A DNA stretch of 64,000 nt, taken from the NCBI GenBank assembly GCA_019925095.2, contig CM034397.1:4359763-4423762 (forward strand), in the 5' to 3' direction. Below the pieces are notes generated by a model that was given only the letters and a program-made list of their open reading frames with translations, was not told where the DNA came from and searched no databases. The stretch is from Dendrolimus kikuchii (lineage: Eukaryota > Arthropoda > Insecta > Lepidoptera > Lasiocampidae). Positions 9,623 through 21,684 of this stretch are shown here, in pieces; the first letter of the stretch is position 1, and every line of letters begins with the position of its first letter. The position numbers were made by a program, and so were the translations under genes.

Positions 9623-10880
9623 TATTGGGTGGTTTCTATAAATGAAATTTGATAGGAAGATGCACAATTGTACCATTGATTATGTAGATAAGTACATAGT
9701 CAAAGAATTGTACATATCAGTTAAGTGTCGTTAGTCAGATCTTGAAAAATAGTAGTGTTGTTTATGACTTTTTAAAGTTTAAGACATTTATTTCTTAAAA
9801 GAATTTACAATTCACTTACAGAGGAATAACTAGTTACATTTAATACACATTTACCCCTATTAGCTCATCTGTCCATTTATTATTGTAATATTTAATCTTA
9901 ATTTAATTAATGTTTTGTTTTCGAATGAATTTGATTTATTATTTATAATATATGAGGGTAGTCTTCAGACAAAAGTCAAGCAAGTTGTTTATTAAGGCAA
10001 CGGGCTTATTCAAACTCGTAAAGCGATTTTCAAGTATAGTTACGTGTTTTTGTTAGTCAGTCTGTCTGTTAGTTAGTAAATAGCTTTACAATAACAGATA
10101 GTTTAGTGCAAACAAATAGATATATTTAGTTTAGGTTGGATAAATAACTTCAAAATTAAAATAATATTAATTTAGTCAAGCAAAGAGTAGTCCTTTGGAA
10201 TTTGGTTAATCATTATTTCTTTTTTTTTATATTCAATCGGCTTGCGGCGTTGCGGCGCTTGGGTTTCTGCGACCGGATGCCGCGCACCCATGCATCCTCG
10301 GGTAAAGACGGCCCTGTCCTTATGGTTATTTAGAGGGATTTCTGGTACGCTTATTTATTCTATGTACTATTAACTCTAGTGCCTACTCTAGATTCTCATT
10401 AGCATGATTGTTTAATTATTTTCCTTCACAACAAGACTGCGTACTTAGAGTTCATGCATAGTTTCCAATTAGCGTTGAAAAATAAGTTCCTTTACTGTTT
10501 TTAATGATGTAATCAGCTACCTGTTTATCTAATACATACGAGTTGACAACACTAACGACATTTAACTGTTAACATTTATTTAAAACATATTTAATTATTG
10601 TAACTAAGCCCAACACTTTAGAAACAATGAACTAGTTTAACCAAATTGCAAATTATCTTCACTTTGTAGATTGGATTTTTGAAAATTCAACCCCTTAAGA
10701 GGATGAAAAAGAGGATAAAAGTTTGTATGAAAATCCGTAATTTTTTGAAGTAAGAAGAATGAAATTTCATATACCTGCGCCTGATTAGAAATAAATATTT
10801 ACGTGTATCGGCGTTTTGGAAATTCAACCCCTAAGGTGTATAAAAATGTGTAGAAAACTTGCTCTACTGCTGTCAGTGGC
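9623..10880. other. Intergenic, mostly unrecognised
   Basis: AT-rich, over 1.2 kb. A GC-rich patch at 10235-10320 has no open frame I can name. A LINE-like 'ggaaattcaacccct' phrase repeats at 10680-10697 and 10813-10832. Confidence 0.35.
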
Positions 10881-10899
10881 GTGGAGTGGTTTGGCTAGG

Positions 10900-11366
10900 T
10901 TAAATCGGATGAAAACACATATCGTATGTTGCAAACGCCGACTACATCACTGTTGTCGAAATTAAGGCCCCACTGTCAGCATATAAAAAAAGCAAGTAGT
11001 CGGTGGAGCGGCATCCCAAATGAATTGAGACCATTTTGGCAAATAAAACTTACTGCAATGAACTTAAAATTTTTAAAAGAGCACCAACATTCACAACGCG
11101 ACTTAAAACACGATACAAGTGGTATTTAACTTAATTTTATTGTAATTTCGTTTCAGTTTATTTATTTTAATGTAATGTCTACCGTGACGATACCTCATGG
11201 GCACAGCGGAAGATCAGCGCTGGTTTTAACCGACCGGCATTATGCTGAGTCTGATGCCCCTTTTGGGACAAGATTGTATGACACTAGTTTTAAATTTGTT
11301 AGCAATTATGCTTACTGTATTTATATAATTTGTCCTAAATAAAATTATTTTCTTTCTTTCTAAAAC
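10900..11366 (+). pseudogene. LINE ORF tail and 3' UTR (relic)
   Basis: A 67-codon frame from 10926 contains SSRWSGIPNELRPF and ends in a basic, helical tail. This matches the 'WNSIPxELR' motif near the C-terminus of several insect LINE reverse transcriptases. A 3' UTR follows with 'gggcacagcggaagatcagc' and 'atgctgagtctgatgcccc', then AATAAA and (TTTC)n at 11350-11361. No catalytic domain remains. Confidence 0.5.
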
Positions 11367-13098
11367 TGAGTAAAATCCGTGAACAACAAAATAATAAAAA
11401 AAACCGAAAAACTATAATAATTCAGAACCACGCACGCCGTAATGGCGAACCGCAGCATGATTATTTAAAAATAGGTTTACACTTCTAAATAATAACGATT
11501 TAACGAACTATATAAAAATGATCTAACTCACGATGTATTTTCTTATTACAATTTGTATTTTTAATTTTGTAATCTTACCTTACGCATGTTTGGAAACAAA
11601 CGCCGGTGCTCGATCGGGTTATGAGTTACTATTTCATCCAATAAGCGTAAGAATAGTAGTATACAGTATAAAAATAGTAATATCATGTAATACAGTAATA
11701 ATATATGCACGAATAAAAAACGTAAGTGCCAATTAATTCACGGCGTTTTCGACCTCTTGGTCGCGTCGCTAGTTTCTTAAAGGTTGGCTATGGGGAATCG
11801 AGTTGCATGAAGTCCATGCCACTGCTAACTATGGCTATTGCTAATATACGAGAGCGAAGCCTCATACAACAGCAAGCAATGTGTAGGAATCGACCATGAC
11901 TCAATATACAAACAAACTATGTCTTCTTGTCCATCATACCGCCTAGTACCGTGTCACAGTCGCACAACTTTACTTTTGAAATAAAAGCTTCAAAAGGAGA
12001 GCGAAGAATAACTTCTAGCGTCTTCTAGTCATTCAGGGTTATCCGAAGCTGCGTGCTTTACTCGGTAACACTTATTTCTAGTCTTCTTCTTAGATAGCAT
12101 AGCATAATCTTTTAGGTATTCTTACCCCAGGCATATTTATTTTCAAGGTGTCAACTGTTCCACTGATAGTGTCGTTAAAACTTTGACCTTGCTATTGTAC
12201 GACTACAGATGTCCAATTATTATAGTAAACCTGTCGTCATGCCGCCGTGCATCATAGGATAATTGCTACCGGAGATCATTAAATTTCAATTAAGGGCTGG
12301 TGCAAAAAATAGACTAACATAGAAAGATTGCTAATAGCCACCTGTCGCACTTCTATTCCCGAAAGTGGTTTAAAGTAGTGAGGATGTATAAAAATTGGCC
12401 TATTCAAATATGATTTGCTACTAGTCTAACGAGGACGGAGTCGCGGGCGAATCCTAGTTATATATACAGTATATAGTCTTGTTAAACATCCATAGGTCGC
12501 TGGTTCATATCCGGCTCGAAGGACCAAAAAGAATATGTTAAACACTTCTTTAAATATGTATTTGTTTGTGGACTGTAAATATTTTAATTATAAATGAAAA
12601 CTACACGTGCGTAATATATTATGATTTTAATGGCAACGGAGGGAAAATATACAGATAAAAGAAAAAAACCAACTTCGTTCTAAATTCAAATATTTAGTGG
12701 CCAGTACTATGCCACACTAAAGTAATAAATACTTTTTGTTGGAGATTCCAACAGTCTAGATGACCTAATAAATTGAAATCGTATTCCGGAAATTGTATTC
12801 CGGATGATAATGAGATGAGATACAGTGCGCAATGAAATGAGATACAGTGCGCAGGCAAGGCCACGTGGAGGGCCAATCTTAAAGTGAAGCAGACTGCGCG
12901 TATCAAAGAAACAGGGCCATGACATTGTCTATTTCGGAATTAGAACGTTGCCCTAATAATTTCACTGAAATGACAGCGTTTAAACGATTGCGTAACGTGG
13001 CCCACATCGCGCTGGCGAAGTTTGTTCAAGTAATGGCAGTTTTTAGGTAATATCTTTGATAGTACGAAGGCAGAAATGTCATTAGGTAGCCTAGATAT
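11367..13098. other. Intergenic, little recognised
   Basis: A Helitron-like 3' end lies at about 12420-12457 ('acggagtcgcgggcgaatcc' then TAG). A possible SINE piece with box B-like 'ggttcatatccggc' is at 12497-12510. A direct duplication of 'gagatacagtgcgca' occurs at 12815-12853. No coding exon supported. Confidence 0.35.
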
Positions 13099-13099
13099 A

Positions 13100-13191
13100 C
13101 TCTTTATATAAAGTAAAAAGGCTGTGACTTACAAAACCGGGTAGACGACATTTTGTTTTTGTCGTACATTTTTTTACTTTATGTATAAAGG
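13100..13191. mobile_element. Possible short MITE
   Basis: 'ctttatataaagtaaaaa' at the left and its imperfect complement 'ttttttactttatgtataaag' at the right enclose about 50 bases. No target duplication was verified. Confidence 0.35.
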
Positions 13192-13424
13192 GGAATAATT
13201 TTATGCTTATTCGGACATCCAAGTGAGCGTTCCTTTCCAGTACAAGTACAATTTGTTCACTGAACTATAGTACTAATAGTACTATTTGGTAATTAGAACT
13301 TATCGGTCGTCTTTGTTAGCAATCGAAACACGGTTCCTAACAGTTCATCGTTCATAATAAAAACAAACCCACAATCACGTCACCTACGATTGCGCGTGCA
13401 AGCTTTCCCGCGTTCAATCGCGAG

Positions 13425-13880
13425 TAGGGTTGCCAACCACACTTTATAATAACGTATCCTACTTTATACTTTTGCATAAAAATTAAGTATGTGAAAATAC
13501 TCTATTTCCAACATGTACTCTGATGCGTAAAATGAAATACTTATATACGTAATTATTAAACTATTATCGGTCCTGATTTAATTGAAAGAGTTTATTCAGT
13601 AATGAATCTAAAATGGCGAGAAGAAAGGAACAGGACATCTTTAAATTTAATAAAATAGAATTATTTGTTTATATAAATTGGGAATGTAAAGATAGCTTCC
13701 ATAAATTTAAGAATAATGGAAAGTTGTTAGTGTGTGCTAATAGAAGTACACAAAAATAGTGTCTGCAAGAGAAGAAATAAATAAAATGTTGAAAAATACT
13801 TTTTTCTTCCAAATACTTTATTTTTTGCCTATTTAAAAAATGTTATTCGTTATTTTTCTCAAAAATAGTTGGCAACCCTA
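13425..13880. mobile_element. hAT-type MITE
   Basis: Terminal inverted repeats are TAGGGTTGCCAAC and its exact complement. The flanking 8-mers are 'atcgcgag' and 'atagcgag' (one mismatch), the duplication size typical of hAT. The 456-base interior is non-coding. Confidence 0.75.
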
Positions 13881-14160
13881 ATAGCGAGTGTAAGCACGTG
13901 TCGTGTAAAGGCGGCTAATGTGAAACGCTTTTAGTTCACCTTAGGGAACCGGTTTCTAATTGTACATCGATTATGAACTACACAAGACTAATTGAAAGCA
14001 TATAAATAGAAAACAAATAATGAAAAAACTCACTAATATATTTATGTTTTTGGATAGTTCGGAAAGACATAAAGTAAACATTATGCAGACTGTAAACCAT
14101 TGTTTACAAATAAATGAATCACAAATTTCAAATTGTAATGAGGATTAGAACATATAATAG

Positions 14161-14307
14161 CCTTGTGGACCCTGCAGACCACCACCGCCTCGCTGTGGCG
14201 GATGTTGCGGGCCCTGTTGTCCTGCCCTGCATCATCACGATCTACACTTGCTGTACCAAGATCTGCTAGTCGACGTGGCCCCTGAGCTCAGCGCTGTATG
14301 GCTATGA
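14161..14307 (+). CDS. Candidate terminal exon of a Cys-Gly-Pro-rich protein
   Basis: A GC-rich island in AT-rich DNA. After an AG dinucleotide at 14159-14160 the frame opens PCGPCRPPPPRCGGCCGPCC, continues with PALHHHD and a non-repetitive tail, and stops at TGA 14305-14307 (48 codons). A poly(A) signal AATAAA follows at 14383-14388. Alternating Cys-Gly-Pro runs of this sort are known from Mst84D/Mst87F-type sperm-tail structural proteins of flies; that resemblance is compositional only. The preceding pyrimidine tract is weak, an in-frame TAG lies directly upstream, and no first exon was found. It may instead be a chance GC-rich fragment or a decayed retrocopy. Confidence 0.33.
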   Translation, partial: PCGPCRPPPPRCGGCCGPCCPALHHHDLHLLYQDLLVDVAPELSAVWL

Positions 14308-14799
14308 CTTCTGCGGCGGGACTGCATGGGCTTGTCGACGTGCTCTTGGAATATTTGCATTCAATTAGTGCCGTTTTGTGGAAATAAACTTCCTATAAAT
14401 AAGCGTAAGCGTAAGCGTAATAAAGTTACGCATCAAAAACATAGAGCCAAGTTCAATATTATGATATATGCCTTGGTTGTTGACTTCAACGACAAAAAGA
14501 AGTGAGATCTAAATGAATGCCAAGTTTAATGTTCACTCCTGAAGTTTATTAATAACAACATAAAATATTTTTAACAACTTAAAATATCATTTCTTCTTAT
14601 AACTTAGGATAATATATTGAAGCTCAAGGTCTGACTTGGCTAGTTCTAATTTACGAATTATATCATAGCCTTCGCGAGTGCTAAAGCTGTAAGTTCTTAT
14701 TTTATTCTTCCGAAAATTTGGCTTGCTGGTAGAAACTAGCCATAGTAGAAAGTAACATAGGGCTCTTCCAAGATTGCTTTAGTAGGTATTTAATAATAC

Positions 14800-15735
14800 A
14801 TACATAACTTCACGCCAGTTCCCTTGCGGGGTAGGCACGAACAACAGAGTGCCATTTAGGCTTATTCTTGCACACCTCACTTGCCTCTTTGACATTCATA
14901 ACTCTTGTCATGCAAGCTCGTCTGTTCTTAAGGCTCCTGACATCACCTTCTGCTAGTACACGATCAATTTGATCATGGAAGGTGTGTCGTGGCCTTCCAC
15001 GACTTCTGCATCCATCCACTTTTGCATTGTATATCTGTTTAGTCATTCTTTCATCATGCATTCTTTCCACATGCCCGAACCACCGGAGCATTCCTTTCCT
15101 TACCTTCACCCCGACACTCTCTTTCAGACCAACTCTCTTTCTTACTTCGGTATTACGAACGCGGTCCGCGAGCGTCACTCCGCAGATTTTGCGCAGTGCT
15201 CGCATCTCGACCGCGTTTACTCAACTTTCATGCTCTCTCTTCCATACCCAACTCTCGCATCCATACGTGAGCGTAGGTACCAGCACCGCGTTGTGTGTGG
15301 CGAGCTGGGCCTTCTGGCTGAGGTTCTTAGCGCCTAGAAGTTTACCTAACGCTCCATTCACACTATTCCCCAAATTCACGCTTCTTTCTATATCAGCGGT
15401 GTACCTTCCATCCCTGCTAAAAGCACATCCAAGATATACAAACTCATTCACTTGCTCTAGCATAACATCATCGACCATTATCCTTGCATTCGTTCTGGTT
15501 TCTTCTCTTTCAAACACCATAACCTTTGTTTTCTTCGCATTCAAATGTAAGCCTCTCGCCTGACAGTCATCTTTCATCATTGTGACTAGTGTTTGCAGTT
15601 CTGATGGCGATTCGGCTAAAAGCACGGCATCATCCGCATATTTAATAATAATTCTTATATTTAGATTTAGCACGTAGAAAAATTCATGCGCAAATCGATG
15701 CTGGATTGAACTTGAATAACAACTGTTCATAATTG
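14800..15735 (-). pseudogene. LINE-Z reverse transcriptase, C-terminal third
   Basis: Longest LINE-Z copy here. The minus-strand frame starting near 15730 passes the YADDAVLLAE catalytic motif (about 15635), then LHLNAKKTKVMV, then VYLGCAFSRDGRYTADIERS and PTLTYGCESWVWKRE. After a frame break near 15220 it continues as the 14810-15205 frame with ICGVTLADRVRN, MLRWFGHVERM and RACMTRVMNVKEAS. It ends at a (TATG)n tail. This is the palm-to-thumb and tail region of a non-LTR retrotransposon. The 5' part is missing and at least one frameshift makes it inactive. The clade is not assigned. Confidence 0.85.
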
Positions 15736-17060
15736 TCCTACTGTTGGGCTCAGCCCTCCCAATTTCTTGGACAATCGCTCAGTGAAATTGACACGTGTCT
15801 TGACATACTATTAGGTGTAAAAAATAGCATAAAGTTCTGTTTTATTTTGATAGTTGTTACTTTTATACTATGAGAACTCACGAAAGTGGCTATTTTAACC
15901 CCTGATATACTTCTGCTAACAGCGCTATACAAAGTGCAGCTTTAGCAAAACCAAATGTACCTAACGTTCGTAGTTCATAGACGGTTCTGAGTCATCATTC
16001 GTGGTAACCTTTATTAGGGCACACCTGCAATTTGCGAATCTTATCAATCCGACACAAACGATGATGTAACGTCTGCTAACGTTCAACACCTACGTGAATG
16101 TTTGTGTTTTTTAAAAAAGATTAGGTAAGTAAGTAAAAAAGGGGTTATATTACTGTTGTTGTTGTGTACTGTGGTTGTATTATTCCAAAAACAACGGTAT
16201 GGCTGACACATCCCATAGAACGTAACTTGTAGCAATACCTCTCTCTCTCTCTCTCACACACATACACACACAAACACACACACCCACACACATGTGTGTC
16301 TGTGTTATCGAATTCTAAAATTTTATAGACATCTGTTGAGTTATTTCAAAGCCTATTCAAGTTAAAGTTAAGTCAAGTTCTTGTATGCAGATGGACAGGC
16401 AACTTTTCTAAAAACAGCTTTTATTTTATGTATAAATAAATTAACGTAATGACATTAACAATTGTATGTAATTTAGTCAATTTACTATGATATTACTTTC
16501 TTATTACTCGCCCATTTAATATTAAAATATTCGTCAATCGTATAAAATGCCACGCGTATCGGCCACTCCACTACTTTTATTTTAAATTGTTTCAAGGAGA
16601 GTAAGGCAAATGAGCGGTCAGTAAGATATAGGAATTGGCCATTAATGATATTGTTACAATTTGGGACACCTGTATACCTATAGATAAAGCACATTTACTA
16701 CTTGCCGGCGTTTGAGCTGATAACATTGAAACTATTTATGACTGTCTTTTTTTCTTTACTTTGTGTTTAAAATTTGTAATTAGAAAAACAGTCCATTGCA
16801 TATTGTCATCTTTTATGGCAGTCATTACACAGGTGTGTCGAACTGATTCTAAGAAATCCGATTTACGCGGGCTGGCAGCCGCATTGTATCGGGGTACTAT
16901 AAAGCAATAGCCCAATGGAGAGATCGGCAGTCAAAGCCATAACACAAGCGAGGCAAGAAGTGTGTACAATTTAGTGACGGACTTTGCGCGTGTTATTGAA
17001 TTGTGCATTACATTTGGACTTTGCGTCGGGTTATATTTGTACCTGTGTTATACGTGTTTG
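15736..17060. other. Intergenic, mostly unrecognised
   Basis: AT-rich. Holds the (CT)n/(CA)n tract listed separately. A minus-strand 69-codon frame at 16485-16694 has no recognisable family. Confidence 0.35.
16230..16292. repeat. (CT)n then (CA)n compound microsatellite
   Basis: About eight CT units followed by interrupted CA units. Confidence 0.85.
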
Positions 17061-17061
17061 T

Positions 17062-17402
17062 ATACATACATATATAACTTCACGCCAGTTCCCTTGCGGG
17101 GTAGGCACGAACAACAGAGCGCCATTTAGGCTTATTCTTACACACCTCACTTGCTTCTTTGACATTCATAACTCTTGTCATGCACGCTCGTCTGTTCTTA
17201 AGGCTCCTAACATCACCTTCTGCTAGTACACGATTAATTTGATCATGGAAAGTGTGTCGTGGCCTTCCACGACACATCCATCCATCCATCCACTTTTGCA
17301 TTGTATATCTGTTTATTCATTCTTTCATCATGCATTCTTTCTACATGTCCGAACCACCGGAGCATTCCTTTCCTTACCTTCACCCCGACACTCTCTTTCA
17401 GT
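17062..17402 (-). mobile_element. LINE-Z 3' end copy 3
   Basis: Minus-strand frame from 17301 reads GRPRHTFHDQINRVLAEGDV then RACMTRVMNVKEAS and ends ARELA before the TATG-type tail. About 340 bases are kept. A (CCAT)n stretch at 17275-17290 replaces the segment found in the longer copy. Confidence 0.85.
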
Positions 17403-18490
17403 GTTTGTATAGTTCTACTAAATTCTATAGTAATTCCAACGGCATTTTAATTCGAGTCCCGTACTCGTAACAATATGATGGCAGACGCGAAAATCGCTAC
17501 GGGACCCTGAAAAATATGTAAAGCAATCCCCAAACTATATAACTGTTATCACTAAGAGTTCTTAGTGAAATTAAATGTTTCATTTGGCTATTTTATGGGG
17601 TGCCCAACCTTGACCCTCGCATGATACCGTCACACTTAGCCAATTAACACGAATAATAAACACTAGTGCGATTTATTAACATGACGCGCAGGTAGTTTCA
17701 TTTTTACGTAGGTCTGGACAATAATAATTGTCTAGTCTAATTAAATCATACATTTAGGTCACGGTCTATAAGTGTTGGGAAGCAACGTTTATTAAAATAT
17801 TGTTTCTTTTTTTATAGATTAGTAGTGGCGTAACTAACTTTAATATATCATCATGACCTAGAAAATTTTCTTCTTCTTCAATTTGTGTGAGATGGCAATT
17901 TTGTACGCGTTGTTTTTTTTCTGTTCGAGTATGACGTGGAAGCTAATCTCTCTCTTTTCTTTCACCTTTTCCCAATTATCTGGAGTCGGTACATATGTCT
18001 TTACCTTCCATACTCTTCTATTGTGACATATTTTCACTGTCACACATTAAAGCTACTGAATGGATTTAAATGATATTCGACAGATAGCTAGTTTAAATCC
18101 CGGGTCAACAATTCCGATATTTTAACTCGATAAATGACGTCGTTTTTGTAGGATAGAAAATATAACCAAAAATGGGGCGGCGGTCGTGTTTTTTGTTGCT
18201 GCTATTGTAATTCAATATGATATATTATAGTCATGGAAACGTGAACGAAGTTTCTCTGGTATTGCAAGTATATGACAGATAAGGCTTTATTAGCTATAAC
18301 TTTTGCCTGTTCTTCATGTACGAAGAGCAAATATTGGTTTTGATTCGAAACATAACATTCTTTAAATTTCCTAAATGCTGTATAAAATCTGTTCAAATGG
18401 AATTTATTAGCCATTTCAAATTTATGTGTTGCAGGAATGTATTTTGAGATTTATAGCAGCTCGCTGGTGACAGTTATTGTTTGTTTATAT
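17403..18490. other. Intergenic, nothing firm
   Basis: AT-rich. A Helitron-like phrase lies around 18060-18150. Minus-strand frames at 17858-18043 and 18202-18414 are short and unsupported. Confidence 0.35.
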
Positions 18491-18492
18491 TT

Positions 18493-18690
18493 AAATAAAT
18501 GCCATAATGTTCGGCCGCGTACACATAAAGCCAACGAACGTTCGGCCGAAAACTCAACTTGTGACGATGAATCCTCCGAGGAATCGATACATTCGATAAT
18601 TCGTCGATAATTATACAAGGAATTAATAAAGACCAACTAACCCCATTCGTTGGCCTATTTGTTGGCTCTGTGTGTACGCGGCATTTATTT
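18493..18690. mobile_element. MITE with 'aaataaatgcc..gcgtacaca' ends
   Basis: The left end 'aaataaatgcc', then after a 10-base insertion 'gcgtacaca', matches the complement of the right end 'tgtgtacgcggcatttattt'. 198 bases, non-coding. The interior holds 'gttcggccg' twice. Confidence 0.6.
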
Positions 18691-19059
18691 CCTTTTCTGA
18701 ATACTAGGGATGTCGACGTGGATTCATGCATTTAAACTTTTTCGTATTTTATGACGATGGTACATTGATCATTTTTTATACATTTATGAATTACAAAATT
18801 TAAAAACACGATCGATATAAATTTTGTTTAAAGTTTAATAGTATAAAAAGTCAATACAATAATAACAGGAAAGGAGCTTGTGTTATTTTTATGTTTTTTA
18901 GTGCAGAATTTATAGGTTCTTCTAAAAATGAGTACGTATAGTTTTAGTTTTGAAAAATAGATTTTTGGCAGAGACAGTACCTTCAATAGAAATTTAATTT
19001 AAATACAAGGAAAACCACGAGGAAATCCTAGCAGAATAACGTTGCTCCAAACTAACATT

Positions 19060-19390
19060 ATAAATGAGAATGTGAGTTTGTTATTTGTTTGTAACGTTTT
19101 CACGCCTCTGCTACGCAACAGATTTTCATTAAATTTTGCATACATATTGTCAGGAGTATAGAAAAGGACATAGTGTACCTTCTATCCAAAAAAAGTACTG
19201 TTCCCGAGGGATAGACGAATGTAGCTGAAAAGATGGCGTCCCGATCGCGTTTTATTAGCGCCACGGTTGCAACTCACAAACAAATACATCATAATGGCAA
19301 CGTCAGCGCAATTTTAATGTGTTGCTCTCATGGTCATGGTTAAATTCATCTTCGTTATGGCGTTATGGGTATTTTGAATTAGAATCTATA
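19060..19390 (+). repeat. Dispersed repeat P, copy 2
   Basis: Longer copy of the 8396-8575 repeat. It starts near 'attataaatgagaatgtgag', a Helitron/SINE-like opening, and ends near 'cgttatggcgttatgggta'. Confidence 0.45.
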
Positions 19391-19554
19391 ATCTTAAGGC
19401 AATTGAAAGGCACTTACGGTTTACTGTAGGTTTATTTTGGTACACAATTTATACACACACAACCACGGTCGGATTTAGAAATTTGCCGCCTGTAGGCTAT
19501 TAACATTTTGCTGTCCCTACCAACCTCTACAAATCGATACCCTAGTTTTTTTTA

Positions 19555-20200
19555 TAGCCTGAAGCAGACAAACCGACAGACGGCCCACCTGATGGAAAGT
19601 GGTTACCGTCGCTTATGGACGTTTGCAACACCAGGGGTGTCACCAACGCGTTGCCGACCTCGAAGAAATTTTATAACGTCCTTCATAAAGAACCCCATGT
19701 CATAGCGCAAAGGGAAAACCGCGGAGGGAAGTTCCGTCCAGGTCATTTTGGTACGCGGAATAAATGTTCTGGAGAATCGTTGCGTAGTGGAGCTCAAGGA
19801 AATGGAGGTAAATATCCCCGTCGCTGGCGAGCGATGCGGTTGTAAAAGTGGGGCGTTGGCACCAGATCAAATAGTTCCTCGGTACACTCCCCGTTATACA
19901 GGGGGTAAAATACGAAGAGAGACGCAAAGTCTCTCCGAAGGCTAAGCGATTCTAAACCGCCTGTAAGTATAGGATCGTCGACGATACGAACGGCGCGACG
20001 CTGGATGGAGTCGACGGGGTCAGTCTGGGTAGCGGGTGCTCCGGCCCATAAATGTGAGCATTACTCCATATGCGGTCTGATTTGCGCTTTGTACAGCGCA
20101 AGTCGTTGCCGCGGAGTGAAGTACTGTTTGGATCGGTTTAGCACACCAAGATGTTTAGAGGCAAGTTTAGCCTTGTCTTCCAGATGACCCCGAGAGTTCA
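19555..20200 (-). pseudogene. Jockey-like LINE reverse transcriptase C-terminus
   Basis: Minus strand, from about 20185 down: SKQYFTPRQRLALYKAQIRP, a stop in place of a Tyr codon, then CSHLWAGAPATQTDPVDSIQ, RRAVRIVDDP, LESLSLRRDFASLFVFYPLY and, after a frame change, RTFIPRTKMTWTELPSAVFP and FLRGRQRVGDTPGVA. This string of motifs is characteristic of the region after the catalytic palm of jockey-clade LINEs. The 3' end reads 'gtgggccgtctg..' and runs into A-runs (T on the + strand). At least one stop and one frameshift make it dead. Confidence 0.85.
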
Positions 20201-20776
20201 CAATTATACTAATTAGATACATTTTATGTTAATTAAATTGTAATTTTATAATTTGTGCAGTACAGTCTTATTAAACCTCTTTTTTCCCGTAATTTGAAGA
20301 ATGTGTAAGACATAAAAAAATTGGCCCCAAATTTGCCGCCTCTCCAAAACCTCCGGCACTAGGCTCCAGCCTACTCTGCCTATTGGTAAATGCGCCATTG
20401 CAAACAATACAAATTTATAACAATAACAATTTTACAACAGAGGAGATCTGCCCTTTATTAAATTTAAAGCTAAATTGTCAAGTACCTTGCTTAAAAAAAA
20501 GGATATTTCTATTGAAGAATATTTAAATGACAAAACTGCATTTACATACCTGCTCGTTTGTTGTCTCTCTATCTACATAACGTTTATATTTTACATAATA
20601 TGTAGAGAATCTATGGAGATTTGTCGTAGTATGAATTCTTAGTATGTCATTATTGCGACGGTACCAATATTTTGAGTTTTATTACTACTCCATTAATTCT
20701 TTGAAAAGTAATTATAATACAACTTCTATATGTATTTAAAAAAAAAGAGCCTGAGATATATAAATAATTATGATGA

Positions 20777-21602
20777 CCCTGGGGCCGTGGGGGCCTGGAG
20801 CTCATCACCTATATCGAGACCTCTCAACGCGTTTAATTGAGGTCTCGCGTGACCAAATAGCTGGCTTGCACACCTTTTTTTTTTTTTTGGCCAGGGGAAA
20901 TCCGTTTGAGGACTAAGCCGCGACAGGCACAGAAGCCTGGGGGGATGTTCGCGACCCGTGTGAGTGTGGGATTCGCCAGATCGGGGGTGGCACTAGCGTG
21001 CCCGGTCAGAACCGGTGCCACGCTATTGCCACTCCCCATTTAGGGATACCCACTAAAACCCCTGGGTGTTCCGTCCTGCGCCTTATGCCAGGGCTACGGG
21101 AAATGGGCTGCCCGACTCCGCAGTGCCCTGGCAGGCGTGGCCCCCCCCTCACTGGGCCTCTTCCTATGCCAGGGGACGTATCCCCCGGTTACTGCTTGGT
21201 CTTATTATTGCGTAGGGCGGTCTGTAACGCTGGCTTGCACACCTAGGGCAACGAATTAGCGTTGCCATCCAACGCGGAAATGCGGCCAGCATTTTGGGCA
21301 CGCTCCCCGCCGACAGCGATTTGGAGTCAATTTTTTATTTATAGATTTATGTTATTTTGTATATATAGTTTTATTTATAGTATAGTTTAGTTTATTTATT
21401 TTTAACTTTTAGTTTTATTACTTAGTTTTAATTATCATAAACGTTTAAATAAAAAATACAGTCATAGGTTTATATTATTTATTGAAGTAGTTACATGTGC
21501 ATATTACTGATTAGTCTTCTTAACTGTAGGCATGTAGTTATCTAACTTTGATTGTGAATCGCAATTTGTGATATATTTTAAAGTCCACAATATTTATTAC
21601 AT
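20777..21602 (+). mobile_element. LINE-X 3' end inserted in LINE-V
   Basis: The 10-base direct repeat 'attatgatga' lies at 20767-20776 and 21603-21612. The body holds 'gagctcatcacctatatcga' and, after the inner insert, 'agggcaacgaattagcgttg' and 'gccgacagcgatttgg'. The AT-rich 3' UTR ends in an AATAAA-like stretch at 21448-21455, with further AT-rich DNA up to the duplication. Confidence 0.75.
20876..21228 (-). mobile_element. Poly(A) retroposon inserted in LINE-X (family W-like)
   Basis: Flanked by a perfect 16-base duplication, 'gctggcttgcacacct' at 20860-20875 and 21229-21244. The T-run at the left is a poly(A) tail on the minus strand, preceded by 'cctcaaacggatttcccctg'. 353 bases, GC-rich, no intact ORF. 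Resembles the family W ends at 9108 and 48160. Confidence 0.85.
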
Positions 21603-21684
21603 ATTATGATGAAATATCTTTTTGGTTAGACGTGTTGCTGGGGAATTTCTTACCGCTTCTTCTCCTTTAAACAGTGATAACACG

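Noticed and set aside
14969..15563. Long plus-strand ORFs (up to 193 codons) opposite LINE-Z
   Set aside because: The minus strand carries YADD and other reverse transcriptase motifs; the plus-strand frames are antisense shadows. Same at 44847-45294 and 16984-17470.
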